This document shows positions 35,137 to 48,963 of a stretch of DNA of 64,000 nt, piece after piece. Both the position numbers and the translations under genes were made by a program. Numbering within the stretch: the stretch's first letter is position 1; each line of letters begins with the position of its first letter. The notes beneath the pieces were generated by a model that saw nothing but the letters and a program-made list of their open reading frames with translations, was not told where the DNA came from and made no database searches. Source of the stretch: Mycteria americana (lineage: Eukaryota; Chordata; Aves; Ciconiiformes; Ciconiidae); the NCBI RefSeq assembly GCF_035582795.1, contig NC_134370.1, positions 46,425,501-46,489,500 on the forward strand, given 5' to 3'.

Positions 35137-36065
35137 GACAAGCTTTTCTTCAGCCCGGCTCCAGGGTGCCTTGCATCTGCTGCAGGCAGCCTCTCCTGAC
35201 TGGTGTGATCAGAGCAGCACAGAGGCCCCCTAACCCTGGGCGAGAGAGGCACCGGCCCGTGCCCCGTCCTGTCCCTCTCCTCCCTCCAAGGATGCCTCTA
35301 CTTCCTCTAGCCAGGGTCTCTCTCTTCATCCCTGGTGCTCCCTGGTTTCTCTGCCAGGGACCCCAGATGGTACAGTGCTGATACAGTGTACAGCTGTAAG
35401 GGCCCCGGCTGGCTGGCTGGCTTTCGGATGAGATCAGTGCTTTCTGCCAGCTGTGGGGGCTCCAGGCTGGGCTCCTCGCTGTGGTGCTGGTCTGGCCCAG
35501 AGCTGGACCTGCTGCTGCTGCTGCCCGTTGCACCTGGCAAGAAAAGCATGATGCTGTGGCAAGGTACAGATGCCTAGGTGGTGGTCAAGGAACACACTGT
35601 GCTTCATGAGGCCAGGCGTGCAATTCGGGGGCGGTAGGAGGAGACCTGTTCTTCATGTAATGTCTCAAAAACCTGTCTGTCTGATCTGAAGTAAAAATGG
35701 AGTGAATTTGCTCTCCATCCTCCGCCATCTTTTCCCTCTATCCAGTGCTGACTGGTCAAACGTGGGGTTTCATCCCCTTCAGAGGGGATGCTGGTATGCA
35801 CAATGCCTGTGTTCAGAGCACAGCGTTATTTCCTCTACAGCACTCTTGCCTGACAACAGATCCTGGTACAGATTGTAACTTGGTTTGAAATCCTCTAACA
35901 AACAAGAGCTCACGTCTCAGAGACCCTGTGTCTCCAGCACACGTGCAGAGCCGCTGGCCTACCCTGTTCAGGCTCCAGCATTGCAGAGGCATCCTGAAGT
36001 TTACTGGAATTGGGTGTAACGATGTTCCTGGTAACTGAGAACTGAGACACCCTCATTTGTCTTGC

Positions 36066-36576
36066 AGCTTATGGCCGGTGGGCCAAGGGAAACACAAGGA
36101 GCCTCTCTCAACTAGACTCTCAACCTGAAGGGGGCAGAGCTTCTCAAGCGACTGATTCCAGGGTTGCTTAAAGCAACAAAAGCAATGTTCTTCACTATGC
36201 TGAGAGTCAAAACACCAGTCCGGACGGTGGGGTTGTATGCAGGGTTTGGGTTAGTGCAGAAATTACAGGCTGTCACTGGCAATGCTACAAGCAGGTGGAG
36301 TTACAAAGAGGGTCACCATTATTGCGCGTGCTCTCTTCCCTACTGAAATGCCCACCCTAAGCCCATCTTGCAGTCACACTGCTTACGTCCAGACCTGACA
36401 AGCAGCGCTTTCCTCCTTTCCGCTCCATATTCATCCCCTGGAGTTTTTTCCCACAACTTCTCTGAAAGAGAGAAGTGCCATGACTGTTTTTCATATATGA
36501 AGTTTGCCAATAACAGTTCAGAGACTGAGAAGTTAACTCAAAAGCTCTGTATTAACGTTCACGTCTGAACAGTTGT
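36066..36576. repeat. Repeat A1 (copy 3)
   Basis: The counterpart of 8262-8772; its partner A2 is at 39953-40377, 72 bp closer than in copies 1 and 2 because of the VNTR loss. Confidence 0.85.
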
Positions 36577-36872
36577 CTGAAAAACCTCCCTGGGAAACTG
36601 GTTCCCTCCTGTGACCATCCTCACAGCAAAATAGGGTTACCGCGTGTGACATTCCTTGTATTTCCACCTCTGCCCTTTGCTTCTTGCCCTCTCACTGTGC
36701 ACCGGTGACAAGAGGATGGCTCTCTCTTCTTTACTCCGCCTGTTCTCCCTTCTGCCCCAGGTGTTCGGAGACACACAGGAGGTGCCCCCTCAGCCCTTCC
36801 CTTCCCCAGGCTAACCAACCCCAGCTCTCCCAGCCTGTCCTTGTATGACAGATGAGCCAAGTCCTTAATCAC
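36577..36872 (-). mobile_element. CR1 fragment (copy 3)
   Basis: The same truncated CR1 piece. The private T of copy 3 at 37032 lies outside it. Confidence 0.85.
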
Positions 36873-38238
36873 CTCAGCGTCCCTTTGGCAGGGCTGACAG
36901 AGCCCCTAGCTGCGCAGAAATGGGAATCAGCCACACAATGACACCGGTGGAGTCCCTGTAAGGGCCCCTAGCATGCAGACATCCAGGTCTCCTGCAGAGG
37001 AAGGACACCTTGCAGAAGGCTTTCCACTTGCTGACAGGAACAGATTGGACCAAGAGAGAAAGCAGAAGCAACGGCATTCAGTCAGGAGAAGACACGCACC
37101 TGCGCCAAAGTTCATGCTCCTCGAGCAGCACTGAGTGCTGAGAGGTTTTGGTGGTGCAGCATTGAGGAGAGTAATGCATCATCTGGGAGACTAAACAGTG
37201 ACCCTGGATATTCCTTTGTTCTTGGCTGCATGCTTGCACGTGGGAGGCCTTGCCTCACTGCTGAGCAGCTTAGGTGTTTTTTTTCCTCCAACACGATTGT
37301 GAGTAGCAAGGTGCATCACCAAAAGGAAAGGAGGCATAAACCTGACTTCCAAATGCCAGGACTCTGGCTGAGATTCAGGCTCAGAAAGGCAACTTGTCCC
37401 TGCCTGTTACTGAAGCCACCCTCCACAGCTCAGCTGAGCACGCGGGTCCAGTTTTTCCTACCACCTCATTAATCCTTACCACAAACCACACTTTCCTTCC
37501 TGGCACAAACATCACTCTCAGGAGGCGCCACGTTGCCAAGTCTCCTGGCGTGTTCCTTTACAGCCTGTGCCACCCACCTCTCCTATGCTGCCCCTCCGTA
37601 GCAGTACAGCAAACAGCTGTAGCCGTGCTTGCCTGCAAATGGTCAAAGGGCTCCAACCTCCTCACCTTCAGCAGGACAACAGGCGGACTGGTGGCCTTCA
37701 AACCCATGGAAGAGTGTTGTCATCTCAGCCCAGTTCATAAGCCTGCTTCTGTCTTCTGCCAGGAGGGACTCAGGGCAGGCACTGAAAAGTCAGTGAAAAG
37801 TCACTGCTTCCTGAGCATTCATGCAAGGCCCGCTGGGTACAGTGGCAGAAGAAATGAGGTCAGCTCTCGAGTGCTTTCAGTGGCAGGACTCAAGGCTGAC
37901 CATGAGAGACATCACAGGGTGCTCTGATATCGGTTCAGGGCGCTTCACCCACAACTAGCAGTGCTCCATGCCTGGGGACACTCGATGCCATGGGAGAGGG
38001 CAAGTTTTTCCCTCCACCGTTTACAGCAGAAAGTAGTAAGCTCAGGACAGAGTCTCCAGCTATGCTGCACAAAGTCTTTAATGAGAAGGAGCAAATGCAG
38101 TGGCACAGAACAGAGACCAAGAAACACGTCTGCAGGGTTCAGGGAGGCACAGAGAACGGCCCATTTCCCAAGGACAAGCTCCACACAAAGCGCTTGCCTT
38201 TTCCCATTCTGCTCTACCTGCTGGCAATCCCAGCCCAT

Positions 38239-38359
38239 CATATGGATTGCCTTTGTCACGCTGCCATCTTCATGGTGAGCGTGGCCAGGAGATTTTACGT
38301 GCGTTCGCGTCATATGGATTGCCTTTGTCACGCTGCCATCCTCATGGCGAGCGTGGCCA
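38239..38359. repeat. 72-bp VNTR, 1.7 repeats (copy 3)
   Basis: One full repeat has been lost relative to copies 1 and 2, accounting for 72 of the 75 bp by which this unit is shorter. Confidence 0.95.
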
Positions 38360-38412
38360 CCAGTCACGGTCAAATTCAGCCATGAGGAATATCTCAAGTC
38401 AACTCTCAAGGG

Positions 38413-39392
38413 GCTAGAGGGAAGCCCCTGGTGGGCAGGAGTGAGGGCCACGAAGGCCTTGCTTACGCTCATCAGGCTCTGCCACGGCCTGTTCTTTCTG
38501 CCCATGAGCCCAGGGAACAAAGGCAGATTCATAACGACGAAGAGCAGACCAGAGAGTCAGGCAGGTCTCTCTCAAGTGGAGATCTCTGGGGATCTCCATA
38601 GCCGTGGCCCTCGATGCTTCTTCCAGCCGGGGGTCCTGGCTCAGCTTGGAAGTGGAGAACCTGTTGGAAACAAGCAAATCCAGGTGTAGGAAGAGCTGGA
38701 ATGAGGCTACGAGCTCTGGCATCCCTGGCATGCCTGAAGCTGGGGCACCATGTCCACCGAAGTCCACAGCACCATTGTGGGCCGTGTGCAAACTCATGTT
38801 TGCTGGGAGTTCAGGGTTTTTCCCAACTCTTCCACATCACAATGCCTCCCAGGTGCTCTGGGACACTGATCCAATGTCTCTTTGTGTTTGAAAAGTAGGG
38901 AATGGGCCACCCCATCCCTGGCCCAGGAAAAAGAGCCGTGAGCTTTTGGCTCCTTGCCCTGAGCCTCTCCTCAAAGGAGGCCATCCAGGCCTTTGGCCTC
39001 TGGGATGAACTTGCTGAGCAAAACAGACCAATTTGGGCGCGGGTCTCTGTCAGGGAAGGACGCGGGCATCTCTTTCATCACCCTCCTACGTGTTGATTTC
39101 CTTGTTTCCTACAGGTTCTCCGCTTTCCAGGCTGAGCCCAGATCCCTGGTTGGAAGAAGCGTGAGGACCTGGTGAAGTCGCCACGGGACATGGCTATGGA
39201 GATCCCAGGGAGAAGTCACTTGAGTGAGACCTGCCTGAGCCTCTGGCCTACTCTTCGTCCTTACGAATCCGCCTTCGTTCCCTGGGCTCGAGGGAGGGCA
39301 GAAAAAACAGGCTGTGGCACAGCCTGACGGGCGTAAGCAAGATCTTCGTGGCCCTCGCTCCTGCCCGGAAAAGGGCGGCTTTCCTCCAGCCC
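38413..39392. repeat. Inverted repeat (copy 3)
   Basis: Arms at about 38413-38704 and 39075-39392. Confidence 0.85.
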
Positions 39393-39952
39393 GCAACGGC
39401 CCTTCCTTGCCGTTGAGCTTTGCCACATCCCTGGAGACGTGAGTCTCTTCTCCCGTATGGGATTGTGCAGTCTGGATGTCCTGCCTGAACTTACCCCACT
39501 GTATTCTGCATATCTACTATGACCGGCAGGAAGAGATGTCTCTCAGAGTTAGCTTCTCAGAGAGCTGCAGCGCCTTCCTTTACTGAACAATGAAATGGTA
39601 CTTTATGCGAGACAGAGGCATTCCCTGAAACCTTCCAGAATGCGGTGCAGCAAGGAGCCAGCAGAGTTACTTTGGCTTGGGGCTTGCTTGTTCGGTTGTT
39701 GCAGACTGAACTGGGAGTACCCAAAATGTCCATGGGATGGCAGCAAGAGAACATCCATGGAGTTTTCCGTTTCTTCTCGCTCAGCTGTCCACTCTCCAGA
39801 TGCTCTTTCAGCAGCTGCTCAGCCCGACAAATGGAACCTTCGTCTCCCAAACAGAAAGCAACCTTAATCCGTGCCTCCTGAGGCGTGCTAAGCCTGCACA
39901 GGAAAAGGGGGAAAATGCAGAAGAAAGAGCAGGTGTGGGTGGTCGGGAGGGG

Positions 39953-40377
39953 AGCTTATGGCCAGTGGGCCAAGGGAAAGACAAGTAGCCTCTCTCAACT
40001 AGACTCGCTACCTCAAGGGGACGAAGCTTCTCAAATCTCTGATTCCAGGGTTGCATAAAGAGAAAACCAACGTTCTTCAGTGTGCTGACAGTCAAAACAT
40101 CAGTCTGGGCGGTGGGGTCGTATGCGGGCCTTGGGTTAGTGCAGAATTTACAGACTCCCACTCTGTCATTGGCAATGCCACAAGCAGGTGGAGTTACAAA
40201 GAGGGGGATCGTGATTGCGCATGCTCTGATTGCGCCCTACTGAAATGCCCACCCTAAGCCCATCTTGCAGTCACGCTGCCTGCGTCCAGACCTGAAAACC
40301 TGAAAAGCAGCGCTTTCCTCCTTTCCACGCCGTATTCATTCCCTGGAGTATATTAACATTCACGTCTGAACAGCTGT
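39953..40377. repeat. Repeat A2 (copy 3)
   Basis: The counterpart of 12221-12645. Confidence 0.85.
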
Positions 40378-41019
40378 TATCAATCCACAATTCCTGTAAC
40401 CTCGTCCACCACTCGTAAAGCCTAAAACGGCCCGTGGCTCCACGTTTAACCACAGAACACCTTCTTTTGAATGGTGTCACGCAACACTATGGGGACAGGC
40501 AGCCTTTTTAGGCACCCTCGGTAGAATGTTGTTGGAATCAATCGTGTCTCATCCTGACGACTCTCCTGGGTGCCCAGGACCCCTTCAACGGAGAAGGGGG
40601 TACGTGACCCGTGGCTAAAGGCCGCCTGCCCAACAAGATGGCCTACCAGGGGTTAGGAGTAGGAGGCACCGGTCACGATGGCATCTGGCAACTGAAATTA
40701 TTTTTACGCTCCGGTACAGGAAACTTGTGTAACTTTTCGTGTCTCCCACTATGCTCTTTTCCAATAAAGGCAGGAGGAGAAAATGAAGACTGGAGACTGA
40801 GACAGCTTGTCCTGGGTCTTCGCTGCCAGCTTTACCAGAGCCCGGGGTTTAAGACGAGCCCCTGCCTGGGGATGCTGGTGGCTTTGCCCTGGAGAGGCGG
40901 TTGGTGCCAGGCCTGTACTTGGCTCCTGGGCACAGCATCTGGCCTGGTCACTACATGGTGGGAGGGGAGGGCTCGGCGCTACGGAGCTCCTCCAGAGCCC
41001 TGCAATGCCCGGGGCTCCT

Positions 41020-41034
41020 GGGGGTGGGGGGGGG
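41020..41034 (+). repeat. Poly-G tract, 15 bases with one T (copy 3)
   Basis: G5, T, G9: shorter than in copies 1 and 2 and interrupted at 41025. Confidence 0.9.
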
Positions 41035-41751
41035 CTGCACGAGGCCCTGATAGTGCTATGCCTTCCTACAAATGTGGCTGGGGATGAGAGCGGGGTGGTT
41101 TTTGCCCATCTACCCCGTGCCTCTCCCCTGTGGGTATCCAAGTGAAGCCCTGGACGTTCTCCCAGCCTTTGGCTCGCAGCAGACACCTTTGTCTGACCCA
41201 CATCTCTGCCCAGCTGGGCTCCCGACAGCGTGCAAGGCCAGAGGCGCATGGGCAAGCCACTCTCTGGTGGTCTTTCCAGCTTCTGGGGAGAACGGCAACC
41301 CCGCTGGTCCCATCTGCAAAACCAGACCCTGCAGAAAGGCCAAGGAGGAAGCAGGCAAATGTCTGGACGTGGAGGACTCAGCCCAGCGGGGCTTCCAGCG
41401 TCTTTGAGATTTATTGCTTCCTGTAACCCACGTGTGCGCAGCCATCCACAGGATTCGGGGCCTGGGAGCCACCTGGCCTCCTGTGTGGGTCAGCCTGGCG
41501 TGAGCAGTAGTAGCTCCCAGGTGCTGGGGAGCTCTGGGAGATCTCTGGCTGCCCACTGAAGCCTGTAAGGGGGGCACAAAGTGTCCTCCCCACAGTGTGC
41601 CCCGGCGAGGAGCAGCACTGGAGGCTCCTGTGGTAGGAGCAGTTACCATGACTCTGTGGAAGCAAATGGGCTGGAGACTGTGGCAGACTAAGCAGGCAAG
41701 GGGATAAGGAGTAAGCATGCTGAGGAAAGCCCTGAGGGAGCCAAAAGGTTG

Positions 41752-41823
41752 AGGTCCCACTGAGATTTGAACTCAGATCGCTGGATTCAGAGTCCAGAGT
41801 GCTCACCATTACACCATGGGACC
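41752..41823 (-). tRNA. TRNAQ-CUG: tRNA-Gln, anticodon CUG (copy 4)
   Basis: Identical by eye to the other array copies, with all stems paired. The terminator is at 41743-41746. Confidence 0.97.
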
Positions 41824-42380
41824 CCCTAGACATGTGCTGTCTTACCCCTGTGGCCACCCCAGCTGAGCCATATGCTCCTGGCTGAGCCTGGCCGTCTCTC
41901 CATCTCCCAGGTGCAGCCTTCCTCCAGGGCCGCCGGGCACTCTCTGCTCACACAGGGCCTTTCGAGGGAGTGGCAGAGCTCTTTGCACAAGCCTGGCATG
42001 CCCTCTCTTACAAGACCCAGGCTGATAACCTGTGAGAACCTTGCTTTCGCCTAATTAGACCTGGTTATGAAGTTTCCACCTTAACCTCTTCAACACTGCA
42101 CCTCACAGAGTACCTTCATGGCCCAGTGATGGGTCGTTCGATGCTTGCACTTGTGGTCTCTGCTGCTGCCTCCCTTCACCCCCGTGTCGGACAGCCTGCC
42201 CGTCTGCCTGTGTAAGTTACTGCCTCTCTCCTGTTTCCCACCTTGTAGCTCATACTAAGCAGCCATTAACCAGATATCCTTACTCTCGGTTGCAGTCCTA
42301 GCCGAGCTCCTGAGCTTGCCGAATGAGGCGAACAAGAGAGAGGGCAGCGGACGAGGTTCAGCAGAGGGAAGGGCCGGCAG

Positions 42381-43471
42381 AAGGTGCCTGATGCTGATGC
42401 TCACACGATCAGTGCTTGTGGAAGCGTATGTAAGGAATAGGCTCGTGCTACGTCTATACATCTTTCCACTGAAGTCTGTCACTGCGTGAAACCAGGAGAC
42501 TGGGTCTACGTTAAGGTATACTAGAGAAAACATGCACTTCAGCTGCGCTGGAAGGGACCTTAGCAGGTACTGGTGATTACCAATATGGTGGTGAAGTGCA
42601 AGGGCCTGCTCAACCGGATCCGTGTTTCCCAGTGTAAAACGGTCACACCAGCTTCAGACACAAAACAGTGTGTCACCTGTCACAGCAGAGCTGAATGATC
42701 TACATGAGCTTCCTCTGCTCAAAAGTCAACAGAACAACAACCTACAACCCTGCAAATAGACTTTGATGATATCAAAGTGATTGATATCACCTGAACCTGT
42801 CAATTGTTTTTGGAAATTGTAGCTTTGCTCTGGGATTTTACATTTGAATTTATATTATTACTGGTCGTATACTAACCCGTAAGAATTATTCTATGATACG
42901 GCCTTAGGTAATGAAGGAGTATGAGGAATATGTGGCTCTAAGACCCATAAGATACTGCCTGTTAATTGGACTGGCACTGGTACATAAGGATGGTTGGGTT
43001 TTTTTCCCGGCATCTCAATGCTTCCAGACCTCTTCCGGAGTGACAGACACAACTTACCCCAAAGCACTTACCAAGCAAAGTACAAAATGCTCTGTGCAAC
43101 AGCCACTTGTTATTTGACAAACTGGCTTCCGCCAGTTTGCACAAACTTTCCTCCCCTGGCTAGGCGTATCAGAATTAGAAAGGGCTGTTGTAAACATATC
43201 TGCTGTAACAGAAGACATGGGTAATGCTATGGTTAACACTATTTCAGCCTTACAGTTAGAGGTAGAACAAGAATCTCAGGTAGCCCTGCAAAACAGCACG
43301 GCGTTGGATTATGTACTTGTCGCTCAAGGAAGTGTACGTGTATTAGTTAACACCACTTGCCGTACATACGCAGACCAAGATCAGAGAATAGAAATGGACA
43401 TACATAAAACTCGAGGTGAACTTCAGACACTGCATGATATACCTGGAGAAATAAACCCCTTTTGACTGGTG
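42381..43471 (+). mobile_element. Endogenous retrovirus fossil (copy 4)
   Basis: The same broken remnant at the same unit position. Confidence 0.75.
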
Positions 43472-45484
43472 GGAATGACTCCCAAACATAGAAGGATGGT
43501 GAGGAAAAACTGCTTAAGGTAGCATTGAAGTATATTTTGTTGAGACTATTAACTTTGGTGGTTGTGTATATATTTGGTTCAGCTGATCTTACGTTGTAGC
43601 AAATTGGTAGGAACAAGGCATGGCTCAAGCAGAGGCCAGAACAATGATGCTGAATATATTAGAGGGTAAGGAAGAAGAAAAGGAAGAAGTGCTTGGACTA
43701 ATGACTACAAATTATCATAAAATCTAGAGGCCAGAACAGGTGATGGGACAGTCCGGCCCACGTGGTGATTGATCCTGGGCTCCCAGGAGTCTGCGGCCCT
43801 CCTACCATTGTCAGGATCTTTAAGAGAAAGATGGTATGAGAGTAGAAGTCTCGGAAAGTCTCATAGGCCCTTGCAGGCCTCAATAGTTTAAAAAACCCCA
43901 TTTTCAGCTAATGGTCTTGCCAGTCAGCACAATCTACTTTACAACGGAGTGGATTATTTGTAAGAGGACGCACTGTCTAGAGCGTCCTTTTCTGAAGGTG
44001 CCTGAAAATGAGCTGTAAACAAAAGAAGGAGGGAGCGAAGGGAAGCGAGGTGAAACGAATTTTTTTGGAAATGGAAATAGATAGGAAGCATCAGGAGAAA
44101 GTTTAATCCCTTGCAATGATTTCTGTGAGTAATTACTACTCACAAAAGCCGCGGGGGGATGATCGGTAAATTCAAATTGCAGCTGCTCAGCAATGGTAAA
44201 TTGTGACCAACAAATGATCTGGCATGGAGGGCAAGAAGGCCTAACTGCAGAACTGGCTGGGTGCAGGAATGCTAGAGACAGAAGGACTCCCTGCAAGGGA
44301 GTGAAGTTTCCCTTGCTGATGAGATAAGGATTATGGCAATGTTGTCCTGTAGGAATCCTGGAACGCGAGCGCTCAGGGGCCACCTTTGATCAGCCAGGGG
44401 ATGCACCCAATGCCAGGCTGAGGTGGCTGATAGCGACGCTCACATGATCGGTGCTGGTGCAACTGTATATGAGGAAACGGCTCGTGCTGCATGTTTGCAG
44501 ACTCCATGTAGAAACTCTTATGGAGGTAGGACTCTGTCCAAAGCATTGCTCACTAAATCTTTATATTTAAGTGCAAACGTATGTTTAATTCACCTCAAGG
44601 GGTGCAATAAAAATTCCCCAACAACAGACATTGCCAGATGCACCACCTCCACGCTGACTCCTTTAAAACCACTTTCCAAATATTCGTGCTCCAGAGTAAA
44701 AAGGGAACCAGAGCTGCCTCCGCCTAGTGAGGAAAATGAAGACTTTTGCAGATCATTTGGCTTTCTGGTTCCTGCTCAGGCACTGGACGTCCCTTGCCAG
44801 TGCTGGCAAAAAGATCTAGACATACCTATTCCACCAAAACAAACTCTCTCCTGTCTCCCACCAAGTCACCCCACGACCTCCCATTTATTCTCCCTTTGCG
44901 CCTCCTCACTTCTCCTCAGCCAGACTCCACCTTGCCTTTCCCATGTATCTCTCCCACTCTTACAAGCCATTCCCCCTACGCACCAACAACCTGCATGGCA
45001 GTCGTGGTCTTTCTTCAAGGACGTAGACACCACCCTACGTCCCCAAGAGGCTGGAGGTGCTGCCTGGAGGCCACCGTCTTCCCTGCAGGAGTGTCCTCAC
45101 CATAGTGCTCACATCAGGCTTGGAGTCCCCCTCTGACAAATTTGAGAAGCAACCACCTCACAACTACCACCATCCCTGGTTGCCTCCACACAGGTGCCTT
45201 CCCTTCTTCCCTGGAAGCAGATGAGATGCCAGCTGGGGAGTGAAACCACCCCCACATGGCAGGATATCCCAGACGCCCAGCTGAGGACAAGGCAGTGGAG
45301 CTGCAGCTGTAGCTCCTGGGGTTACGCCTCTCAAGGCCTCTGGAAGCCTGCGGCCAGGTGCCTGTCATGCTCAGCGCAGATCCCAACTGCAGGGCTTCCA
45401 GTGGAACAGTGCCTTGAAACTCCCAGGGAGGCAGGTGTCATTGCAGAGGGCGTGTGATCAGCAGGGCAGAGAGGGCTGGAGCAG

Positions 45485-45566
45485 GTAGTTGTGGCCGAGT
45501 GGTGAAGGCGATGGACTAGAAATCCATTGGGGTTTCCCCGCGCAGGTTCGAATCCTGCCAACTACG
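45485..45566 (+). tRNA. TRNAS-AGA: tRNA-Ser, anticodon AGA (copy 4)
   Basis: Identical by eye to the other array copies. The terminator is at 45580-45583. Confidence 0.97.
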
Positions 45567-47085
45567 GGGCACAGTCCCCTTTTGGGCTCCCTGCAATTGA
45601 CCCCGCTGCAGCTGTGGGACTCGGCCCCGCAGAGCCCAGGGACACAGCAAAACCCCCTGGCGGTCCACGCCTCCCCCAAGAAATGCCTGGATGGATGGGA
45701 AATCTTGCTCCCATTTACAAGGTGAGGAAGTGAGGGGAAGAGAAAGGGCCAGCACTGAACGTGAGCCATGAAAGAGGTCCTTCTGCGCACACGTGGCCCT
45801 CATTGCTAGTGATGATAGCCCGCCTGGATGGTGCAGCATCTTAAGGAAGAAGGAAACCCTGAGAGGATTTCCCTGAGAGGGCCCATGTGGAGAGGCCAGA
45901 GAAAAAGAAGGTGATAAAAGCCCATTGCTAGCGAGTGCATGGTTTGTCCCCCGCAGCCATGCCACTGAAAGCGGGGGATGCGAATGGCAAGATGCTAACT
46001 GCAATACAGCTTGCTTAGACGAACAAATGCTACGTGAGACGATGAACTTTTAACCTCAGAGCTGACATGACCTGAAGACCCAGCCTAAACTGCCTCTCAC
46101 CTGCTGAGAACACACAATACTGACGATAAAAAGAATAGGAGATTTGCCTTAGGAAGCTAGGCGTATAAGCACGGCCTCGGTGCATAATCAGATTCCCCTG
46201 ATTGGTTATGCGTGCTCACATCTGCACACCCAGCCCTCTCTGTCCTGCCTTTGCTCTGTCTCCTCTGCCTGGCTCGGCATGCTCTGGCATGTGGATGGTA
46301 CAGAGAACCAGCAGACACACGCACAAAGGCGCAGGCATCAGCACTGCCACCCCATCCCTCGCCCTCACCAACAGGCTCTACCAGCTCAGCCTGACCAGAG
46401 CATTTCTGGGACCCCTGGCGGCGTCTAAGGCTGGCCACCACCCAGTCCAGCTGGGCTGACCCTGTCCTGGGGAGGCTGGGCGCCACCTCCAGCCCCAGCA
46501 GTGTTGGGCAGGTCAGGCACAGAGAGGGCGGGGTTTCCCTGACTCCCTGCAAGGCTGTGTGGTGAGAGAGGCAGCCCTCTGCTGTCCCAGAGCAGCAAGG
46601 GCAGGGCTGCGCCAGGAGGGAGGACAAGCCGGGAGCTGTAGAGTAGCGCAGCACCACGCAGACCGAGCAAGGCACTCGCAGACAGGCATAGTGCTGCAGC
46701 CCCCAGGGAGCTGGGTTTCTGGGCAGGGTTGCAGCCCTCGTGACCTCACTGGGGAGCAGCTCCTCTTCTTCGCCCCGCAAAGCAGTGAGGCTGCCCCCCC
46801 GCACTGGGGTTTCCTTCAGCGCCTGCAGAGCCCGCTTGGGTGGTCAAAGAGAAAGTCCCCGCCCAGGGTTATGGGCGGGAGATGTGGGCAGAAGGGCAAA
46901 GCAAGGCCCTTGTGCTTCCCACCCCAGGCCCACTGCCACTGAGCTTCCCAGGGAGACGTTTTTCCTGCCTGGTCGTGGGCGCAGGTAAGAGGAAGGGAAA
47001 GCGGCGTGAGCACAAGCGCTGGTGCTGGCAGTGCCAGGGAGGGTCAGGCAGGGCTGTGGGAGGCCTCAGCGAAGGTGCTGGGGGG

Positions 47086-47157
47086 AGCAGAGTGGCGCAG
47101 CGGAAGCGTGCTGGGCCCATAACCCAGAGGTCGATGGATCGAAACCATCCTCTGCTA
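47086..47157 (+). tRNA. TRNAM-CAU: initiator tRNA-Met, anticodon CAU (copy 4)
   Basis: Identical by eye to the other array copies. The terminator is at 47163-47167. Confidence 0.98.
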
Positions 47158-48710
47158 AGTGCTTTTTGTTCCTGCTCCTGACAACCGCTGCCTCTCCCTT
47201 GCATCTTACAGCATCTTACACCTGCACTGCTGCGCTCCTGCTCCCTGGGCACCCCACGCCCACGGCTCTCCCACTCCCTCAGCCCCTTCTCTCTGCCACT
47301 GCCACCTTCTCCTTTGCTTCCTTAGCAGCCAGCACTCCCAAAGTGACCCTCAGCAAGGCAGGCTGGGGTGGGTGTGGAGCAGCAGGCAGAGCACAGCACA
47401 GAGCTCCCCCCCCCGCGAGGCAGTGGGCGTCCTGGGGGGACAGGCGTTTCTCCCTTCCCATCAGGCAGCTCAATCCCCAACTTCCCAGCCACAAGCGAGG
47501 ACCTCCAGGGCTCTGCGGGTAGGGAGGAGGACAAGCCTGGTACTCGTTTGGGAAACACCAATGGGATTGACTCAACCACCTGGGGGCTTTCTCTGTCCTA
47601 GTCTGTTTGCTGCTGTGCCCACTTGTAGGTCCAGCCAGGGGCAGGGCCAAGCAGGTATTCCCAGTGGGCACTGTATTGGCTTATACGTGGCTAGGGGTTG
47701 GTAGTGGAGGGGAGAGGGGGTGCTGCAGGGTGGCCTCTGTGAGAAGAGGTAAGGGGCTGCCCTGTGCCAGACACAGCCAGTTCCATCTCCACAGTGGACC
47801 CACCGCACGACACAGCTGAGCCAGCAGCAAAGTTTGTGGCGCCTCTGTGAAAACATATTCCAGAAAGGGCAGAAGACGCTGGGCAGAGAGAGGAGGAAGG
47901 AGCAAAAAGAGTGGGGAAGAGCAGAGGGAAGACGCATTCCCCCTGCACCGCTTGGGCAGGTAAGGGAGTCTGGCGTGAAGGAGTTTACTCTGCGTGAAGG
48001 AGTTGAGCCTGGGACAGGGGAGAGGAAAGGCGGTGGTTTATGTTCGTCTTTCTGTTTCTCACTACGTGAAGCCGTTTTAATCGGCAAAAAAATTAATTTT
48101 CCCCAAGTCAAGCCTGATTTGCCCACAACAGTTTTTGCCAAGCCACGTCCTTGTGTTTATCTTGACCCATGAGATTTCTTATACTGTTTTCAGTGCTCCG
48201 CATCCCCCTGAGGGTGGGGAAAGGAGGGAGCAGCTGGGGGGGTGTTTGGCTGTTAGGTAGGCTTGCACCACCACAGGTACATACACACGAGCGCACGTAC
48301 ACTTGCGTAGTACCTGCACAGCTGGCACACGTATGAACGCGGGTGGCGAGCGGCACCATTACCAGCACCCCGAAAAGCAGCACCAGCACTCACACAAGCG
48401 TGAGCGACACAGATGGCCCAACCCCGTTCTTTCCCTCCGGCTGCTCAGGACTGGAGATCAGTACTGGACACACACACCCCCTCCCTCCCACATGCACAGC
48501 AGCAGGTCCCTTGAACCCTGGGCCGTACCATAGGTCTGCGCAGAGTCCGTGCGCGGAGCTCAGTCCTGGTGTGTCCAGTGTCCTGCTCCAACCCTGGGCA
48601 GTCCCTGCTGCTGATCTCCCCTAGTCGGCAGCTAGTGCAGCTTGAGATCTCACACACAGAGAAGAATGCACACATCCCAGCAGCTTGAGGTCGTGTGTAC
48701 AGGGAAGGAG

Positions 48711-48877
48711 GAGGCAGGCCAGTCTCTCATGTGGAGGAGCAGGAGGCAGGCGAGTCTCTCGTGTGGAGGAGCAGGAGGCAAACAAGTTTGTGAAGTGGGA
48801 GAGGAGGAGGCAGGCGAGACTGGGAAACGGAGGAGCAGCAGGCAGGCCAGGCTCTGGGCTGGAGGAGCAGGAGGCAG
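48711..48877. repeat. 32-bp minisatellite (copy 4)
   Basis: The same 5.2 repeats at the same distance from tRNA-Gly. Confidence 0.9.
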
Positions 48878-48891
48878 CACTGCATACAGGT

Positions 48892-48963
48892 GCGTTGGTG
48901 GTATAGTGGTGAGCATAGCTGCCTTCCAAGCAGTTGACCCAGGTTCGATTCCTGGCCAACGCA
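48892..48963 (+). tRNA. TRNAG-UCC: tRNA-Gly, anticodon UCC (copy 4)
   Basis: Identical by eye to the other array copies. The terminator is at 48971-48974. Confidence 0.97.

Larger units (their letters stand above)
27805..41631. repeat. tRNA macrosatellite unit, copy 3
   Basis: This unit is 13,827 bp. The 75-bp shortening is fully explained by the loss of one 72-bp VNTR repeat and 3 bases in the poly-G tract, where a T also interrupts the run. A private difference is T at 37032. It shares C at unit 5689 with copies 4 and 5, and G at unit 13369 with copy 4. Confidence 0.97.
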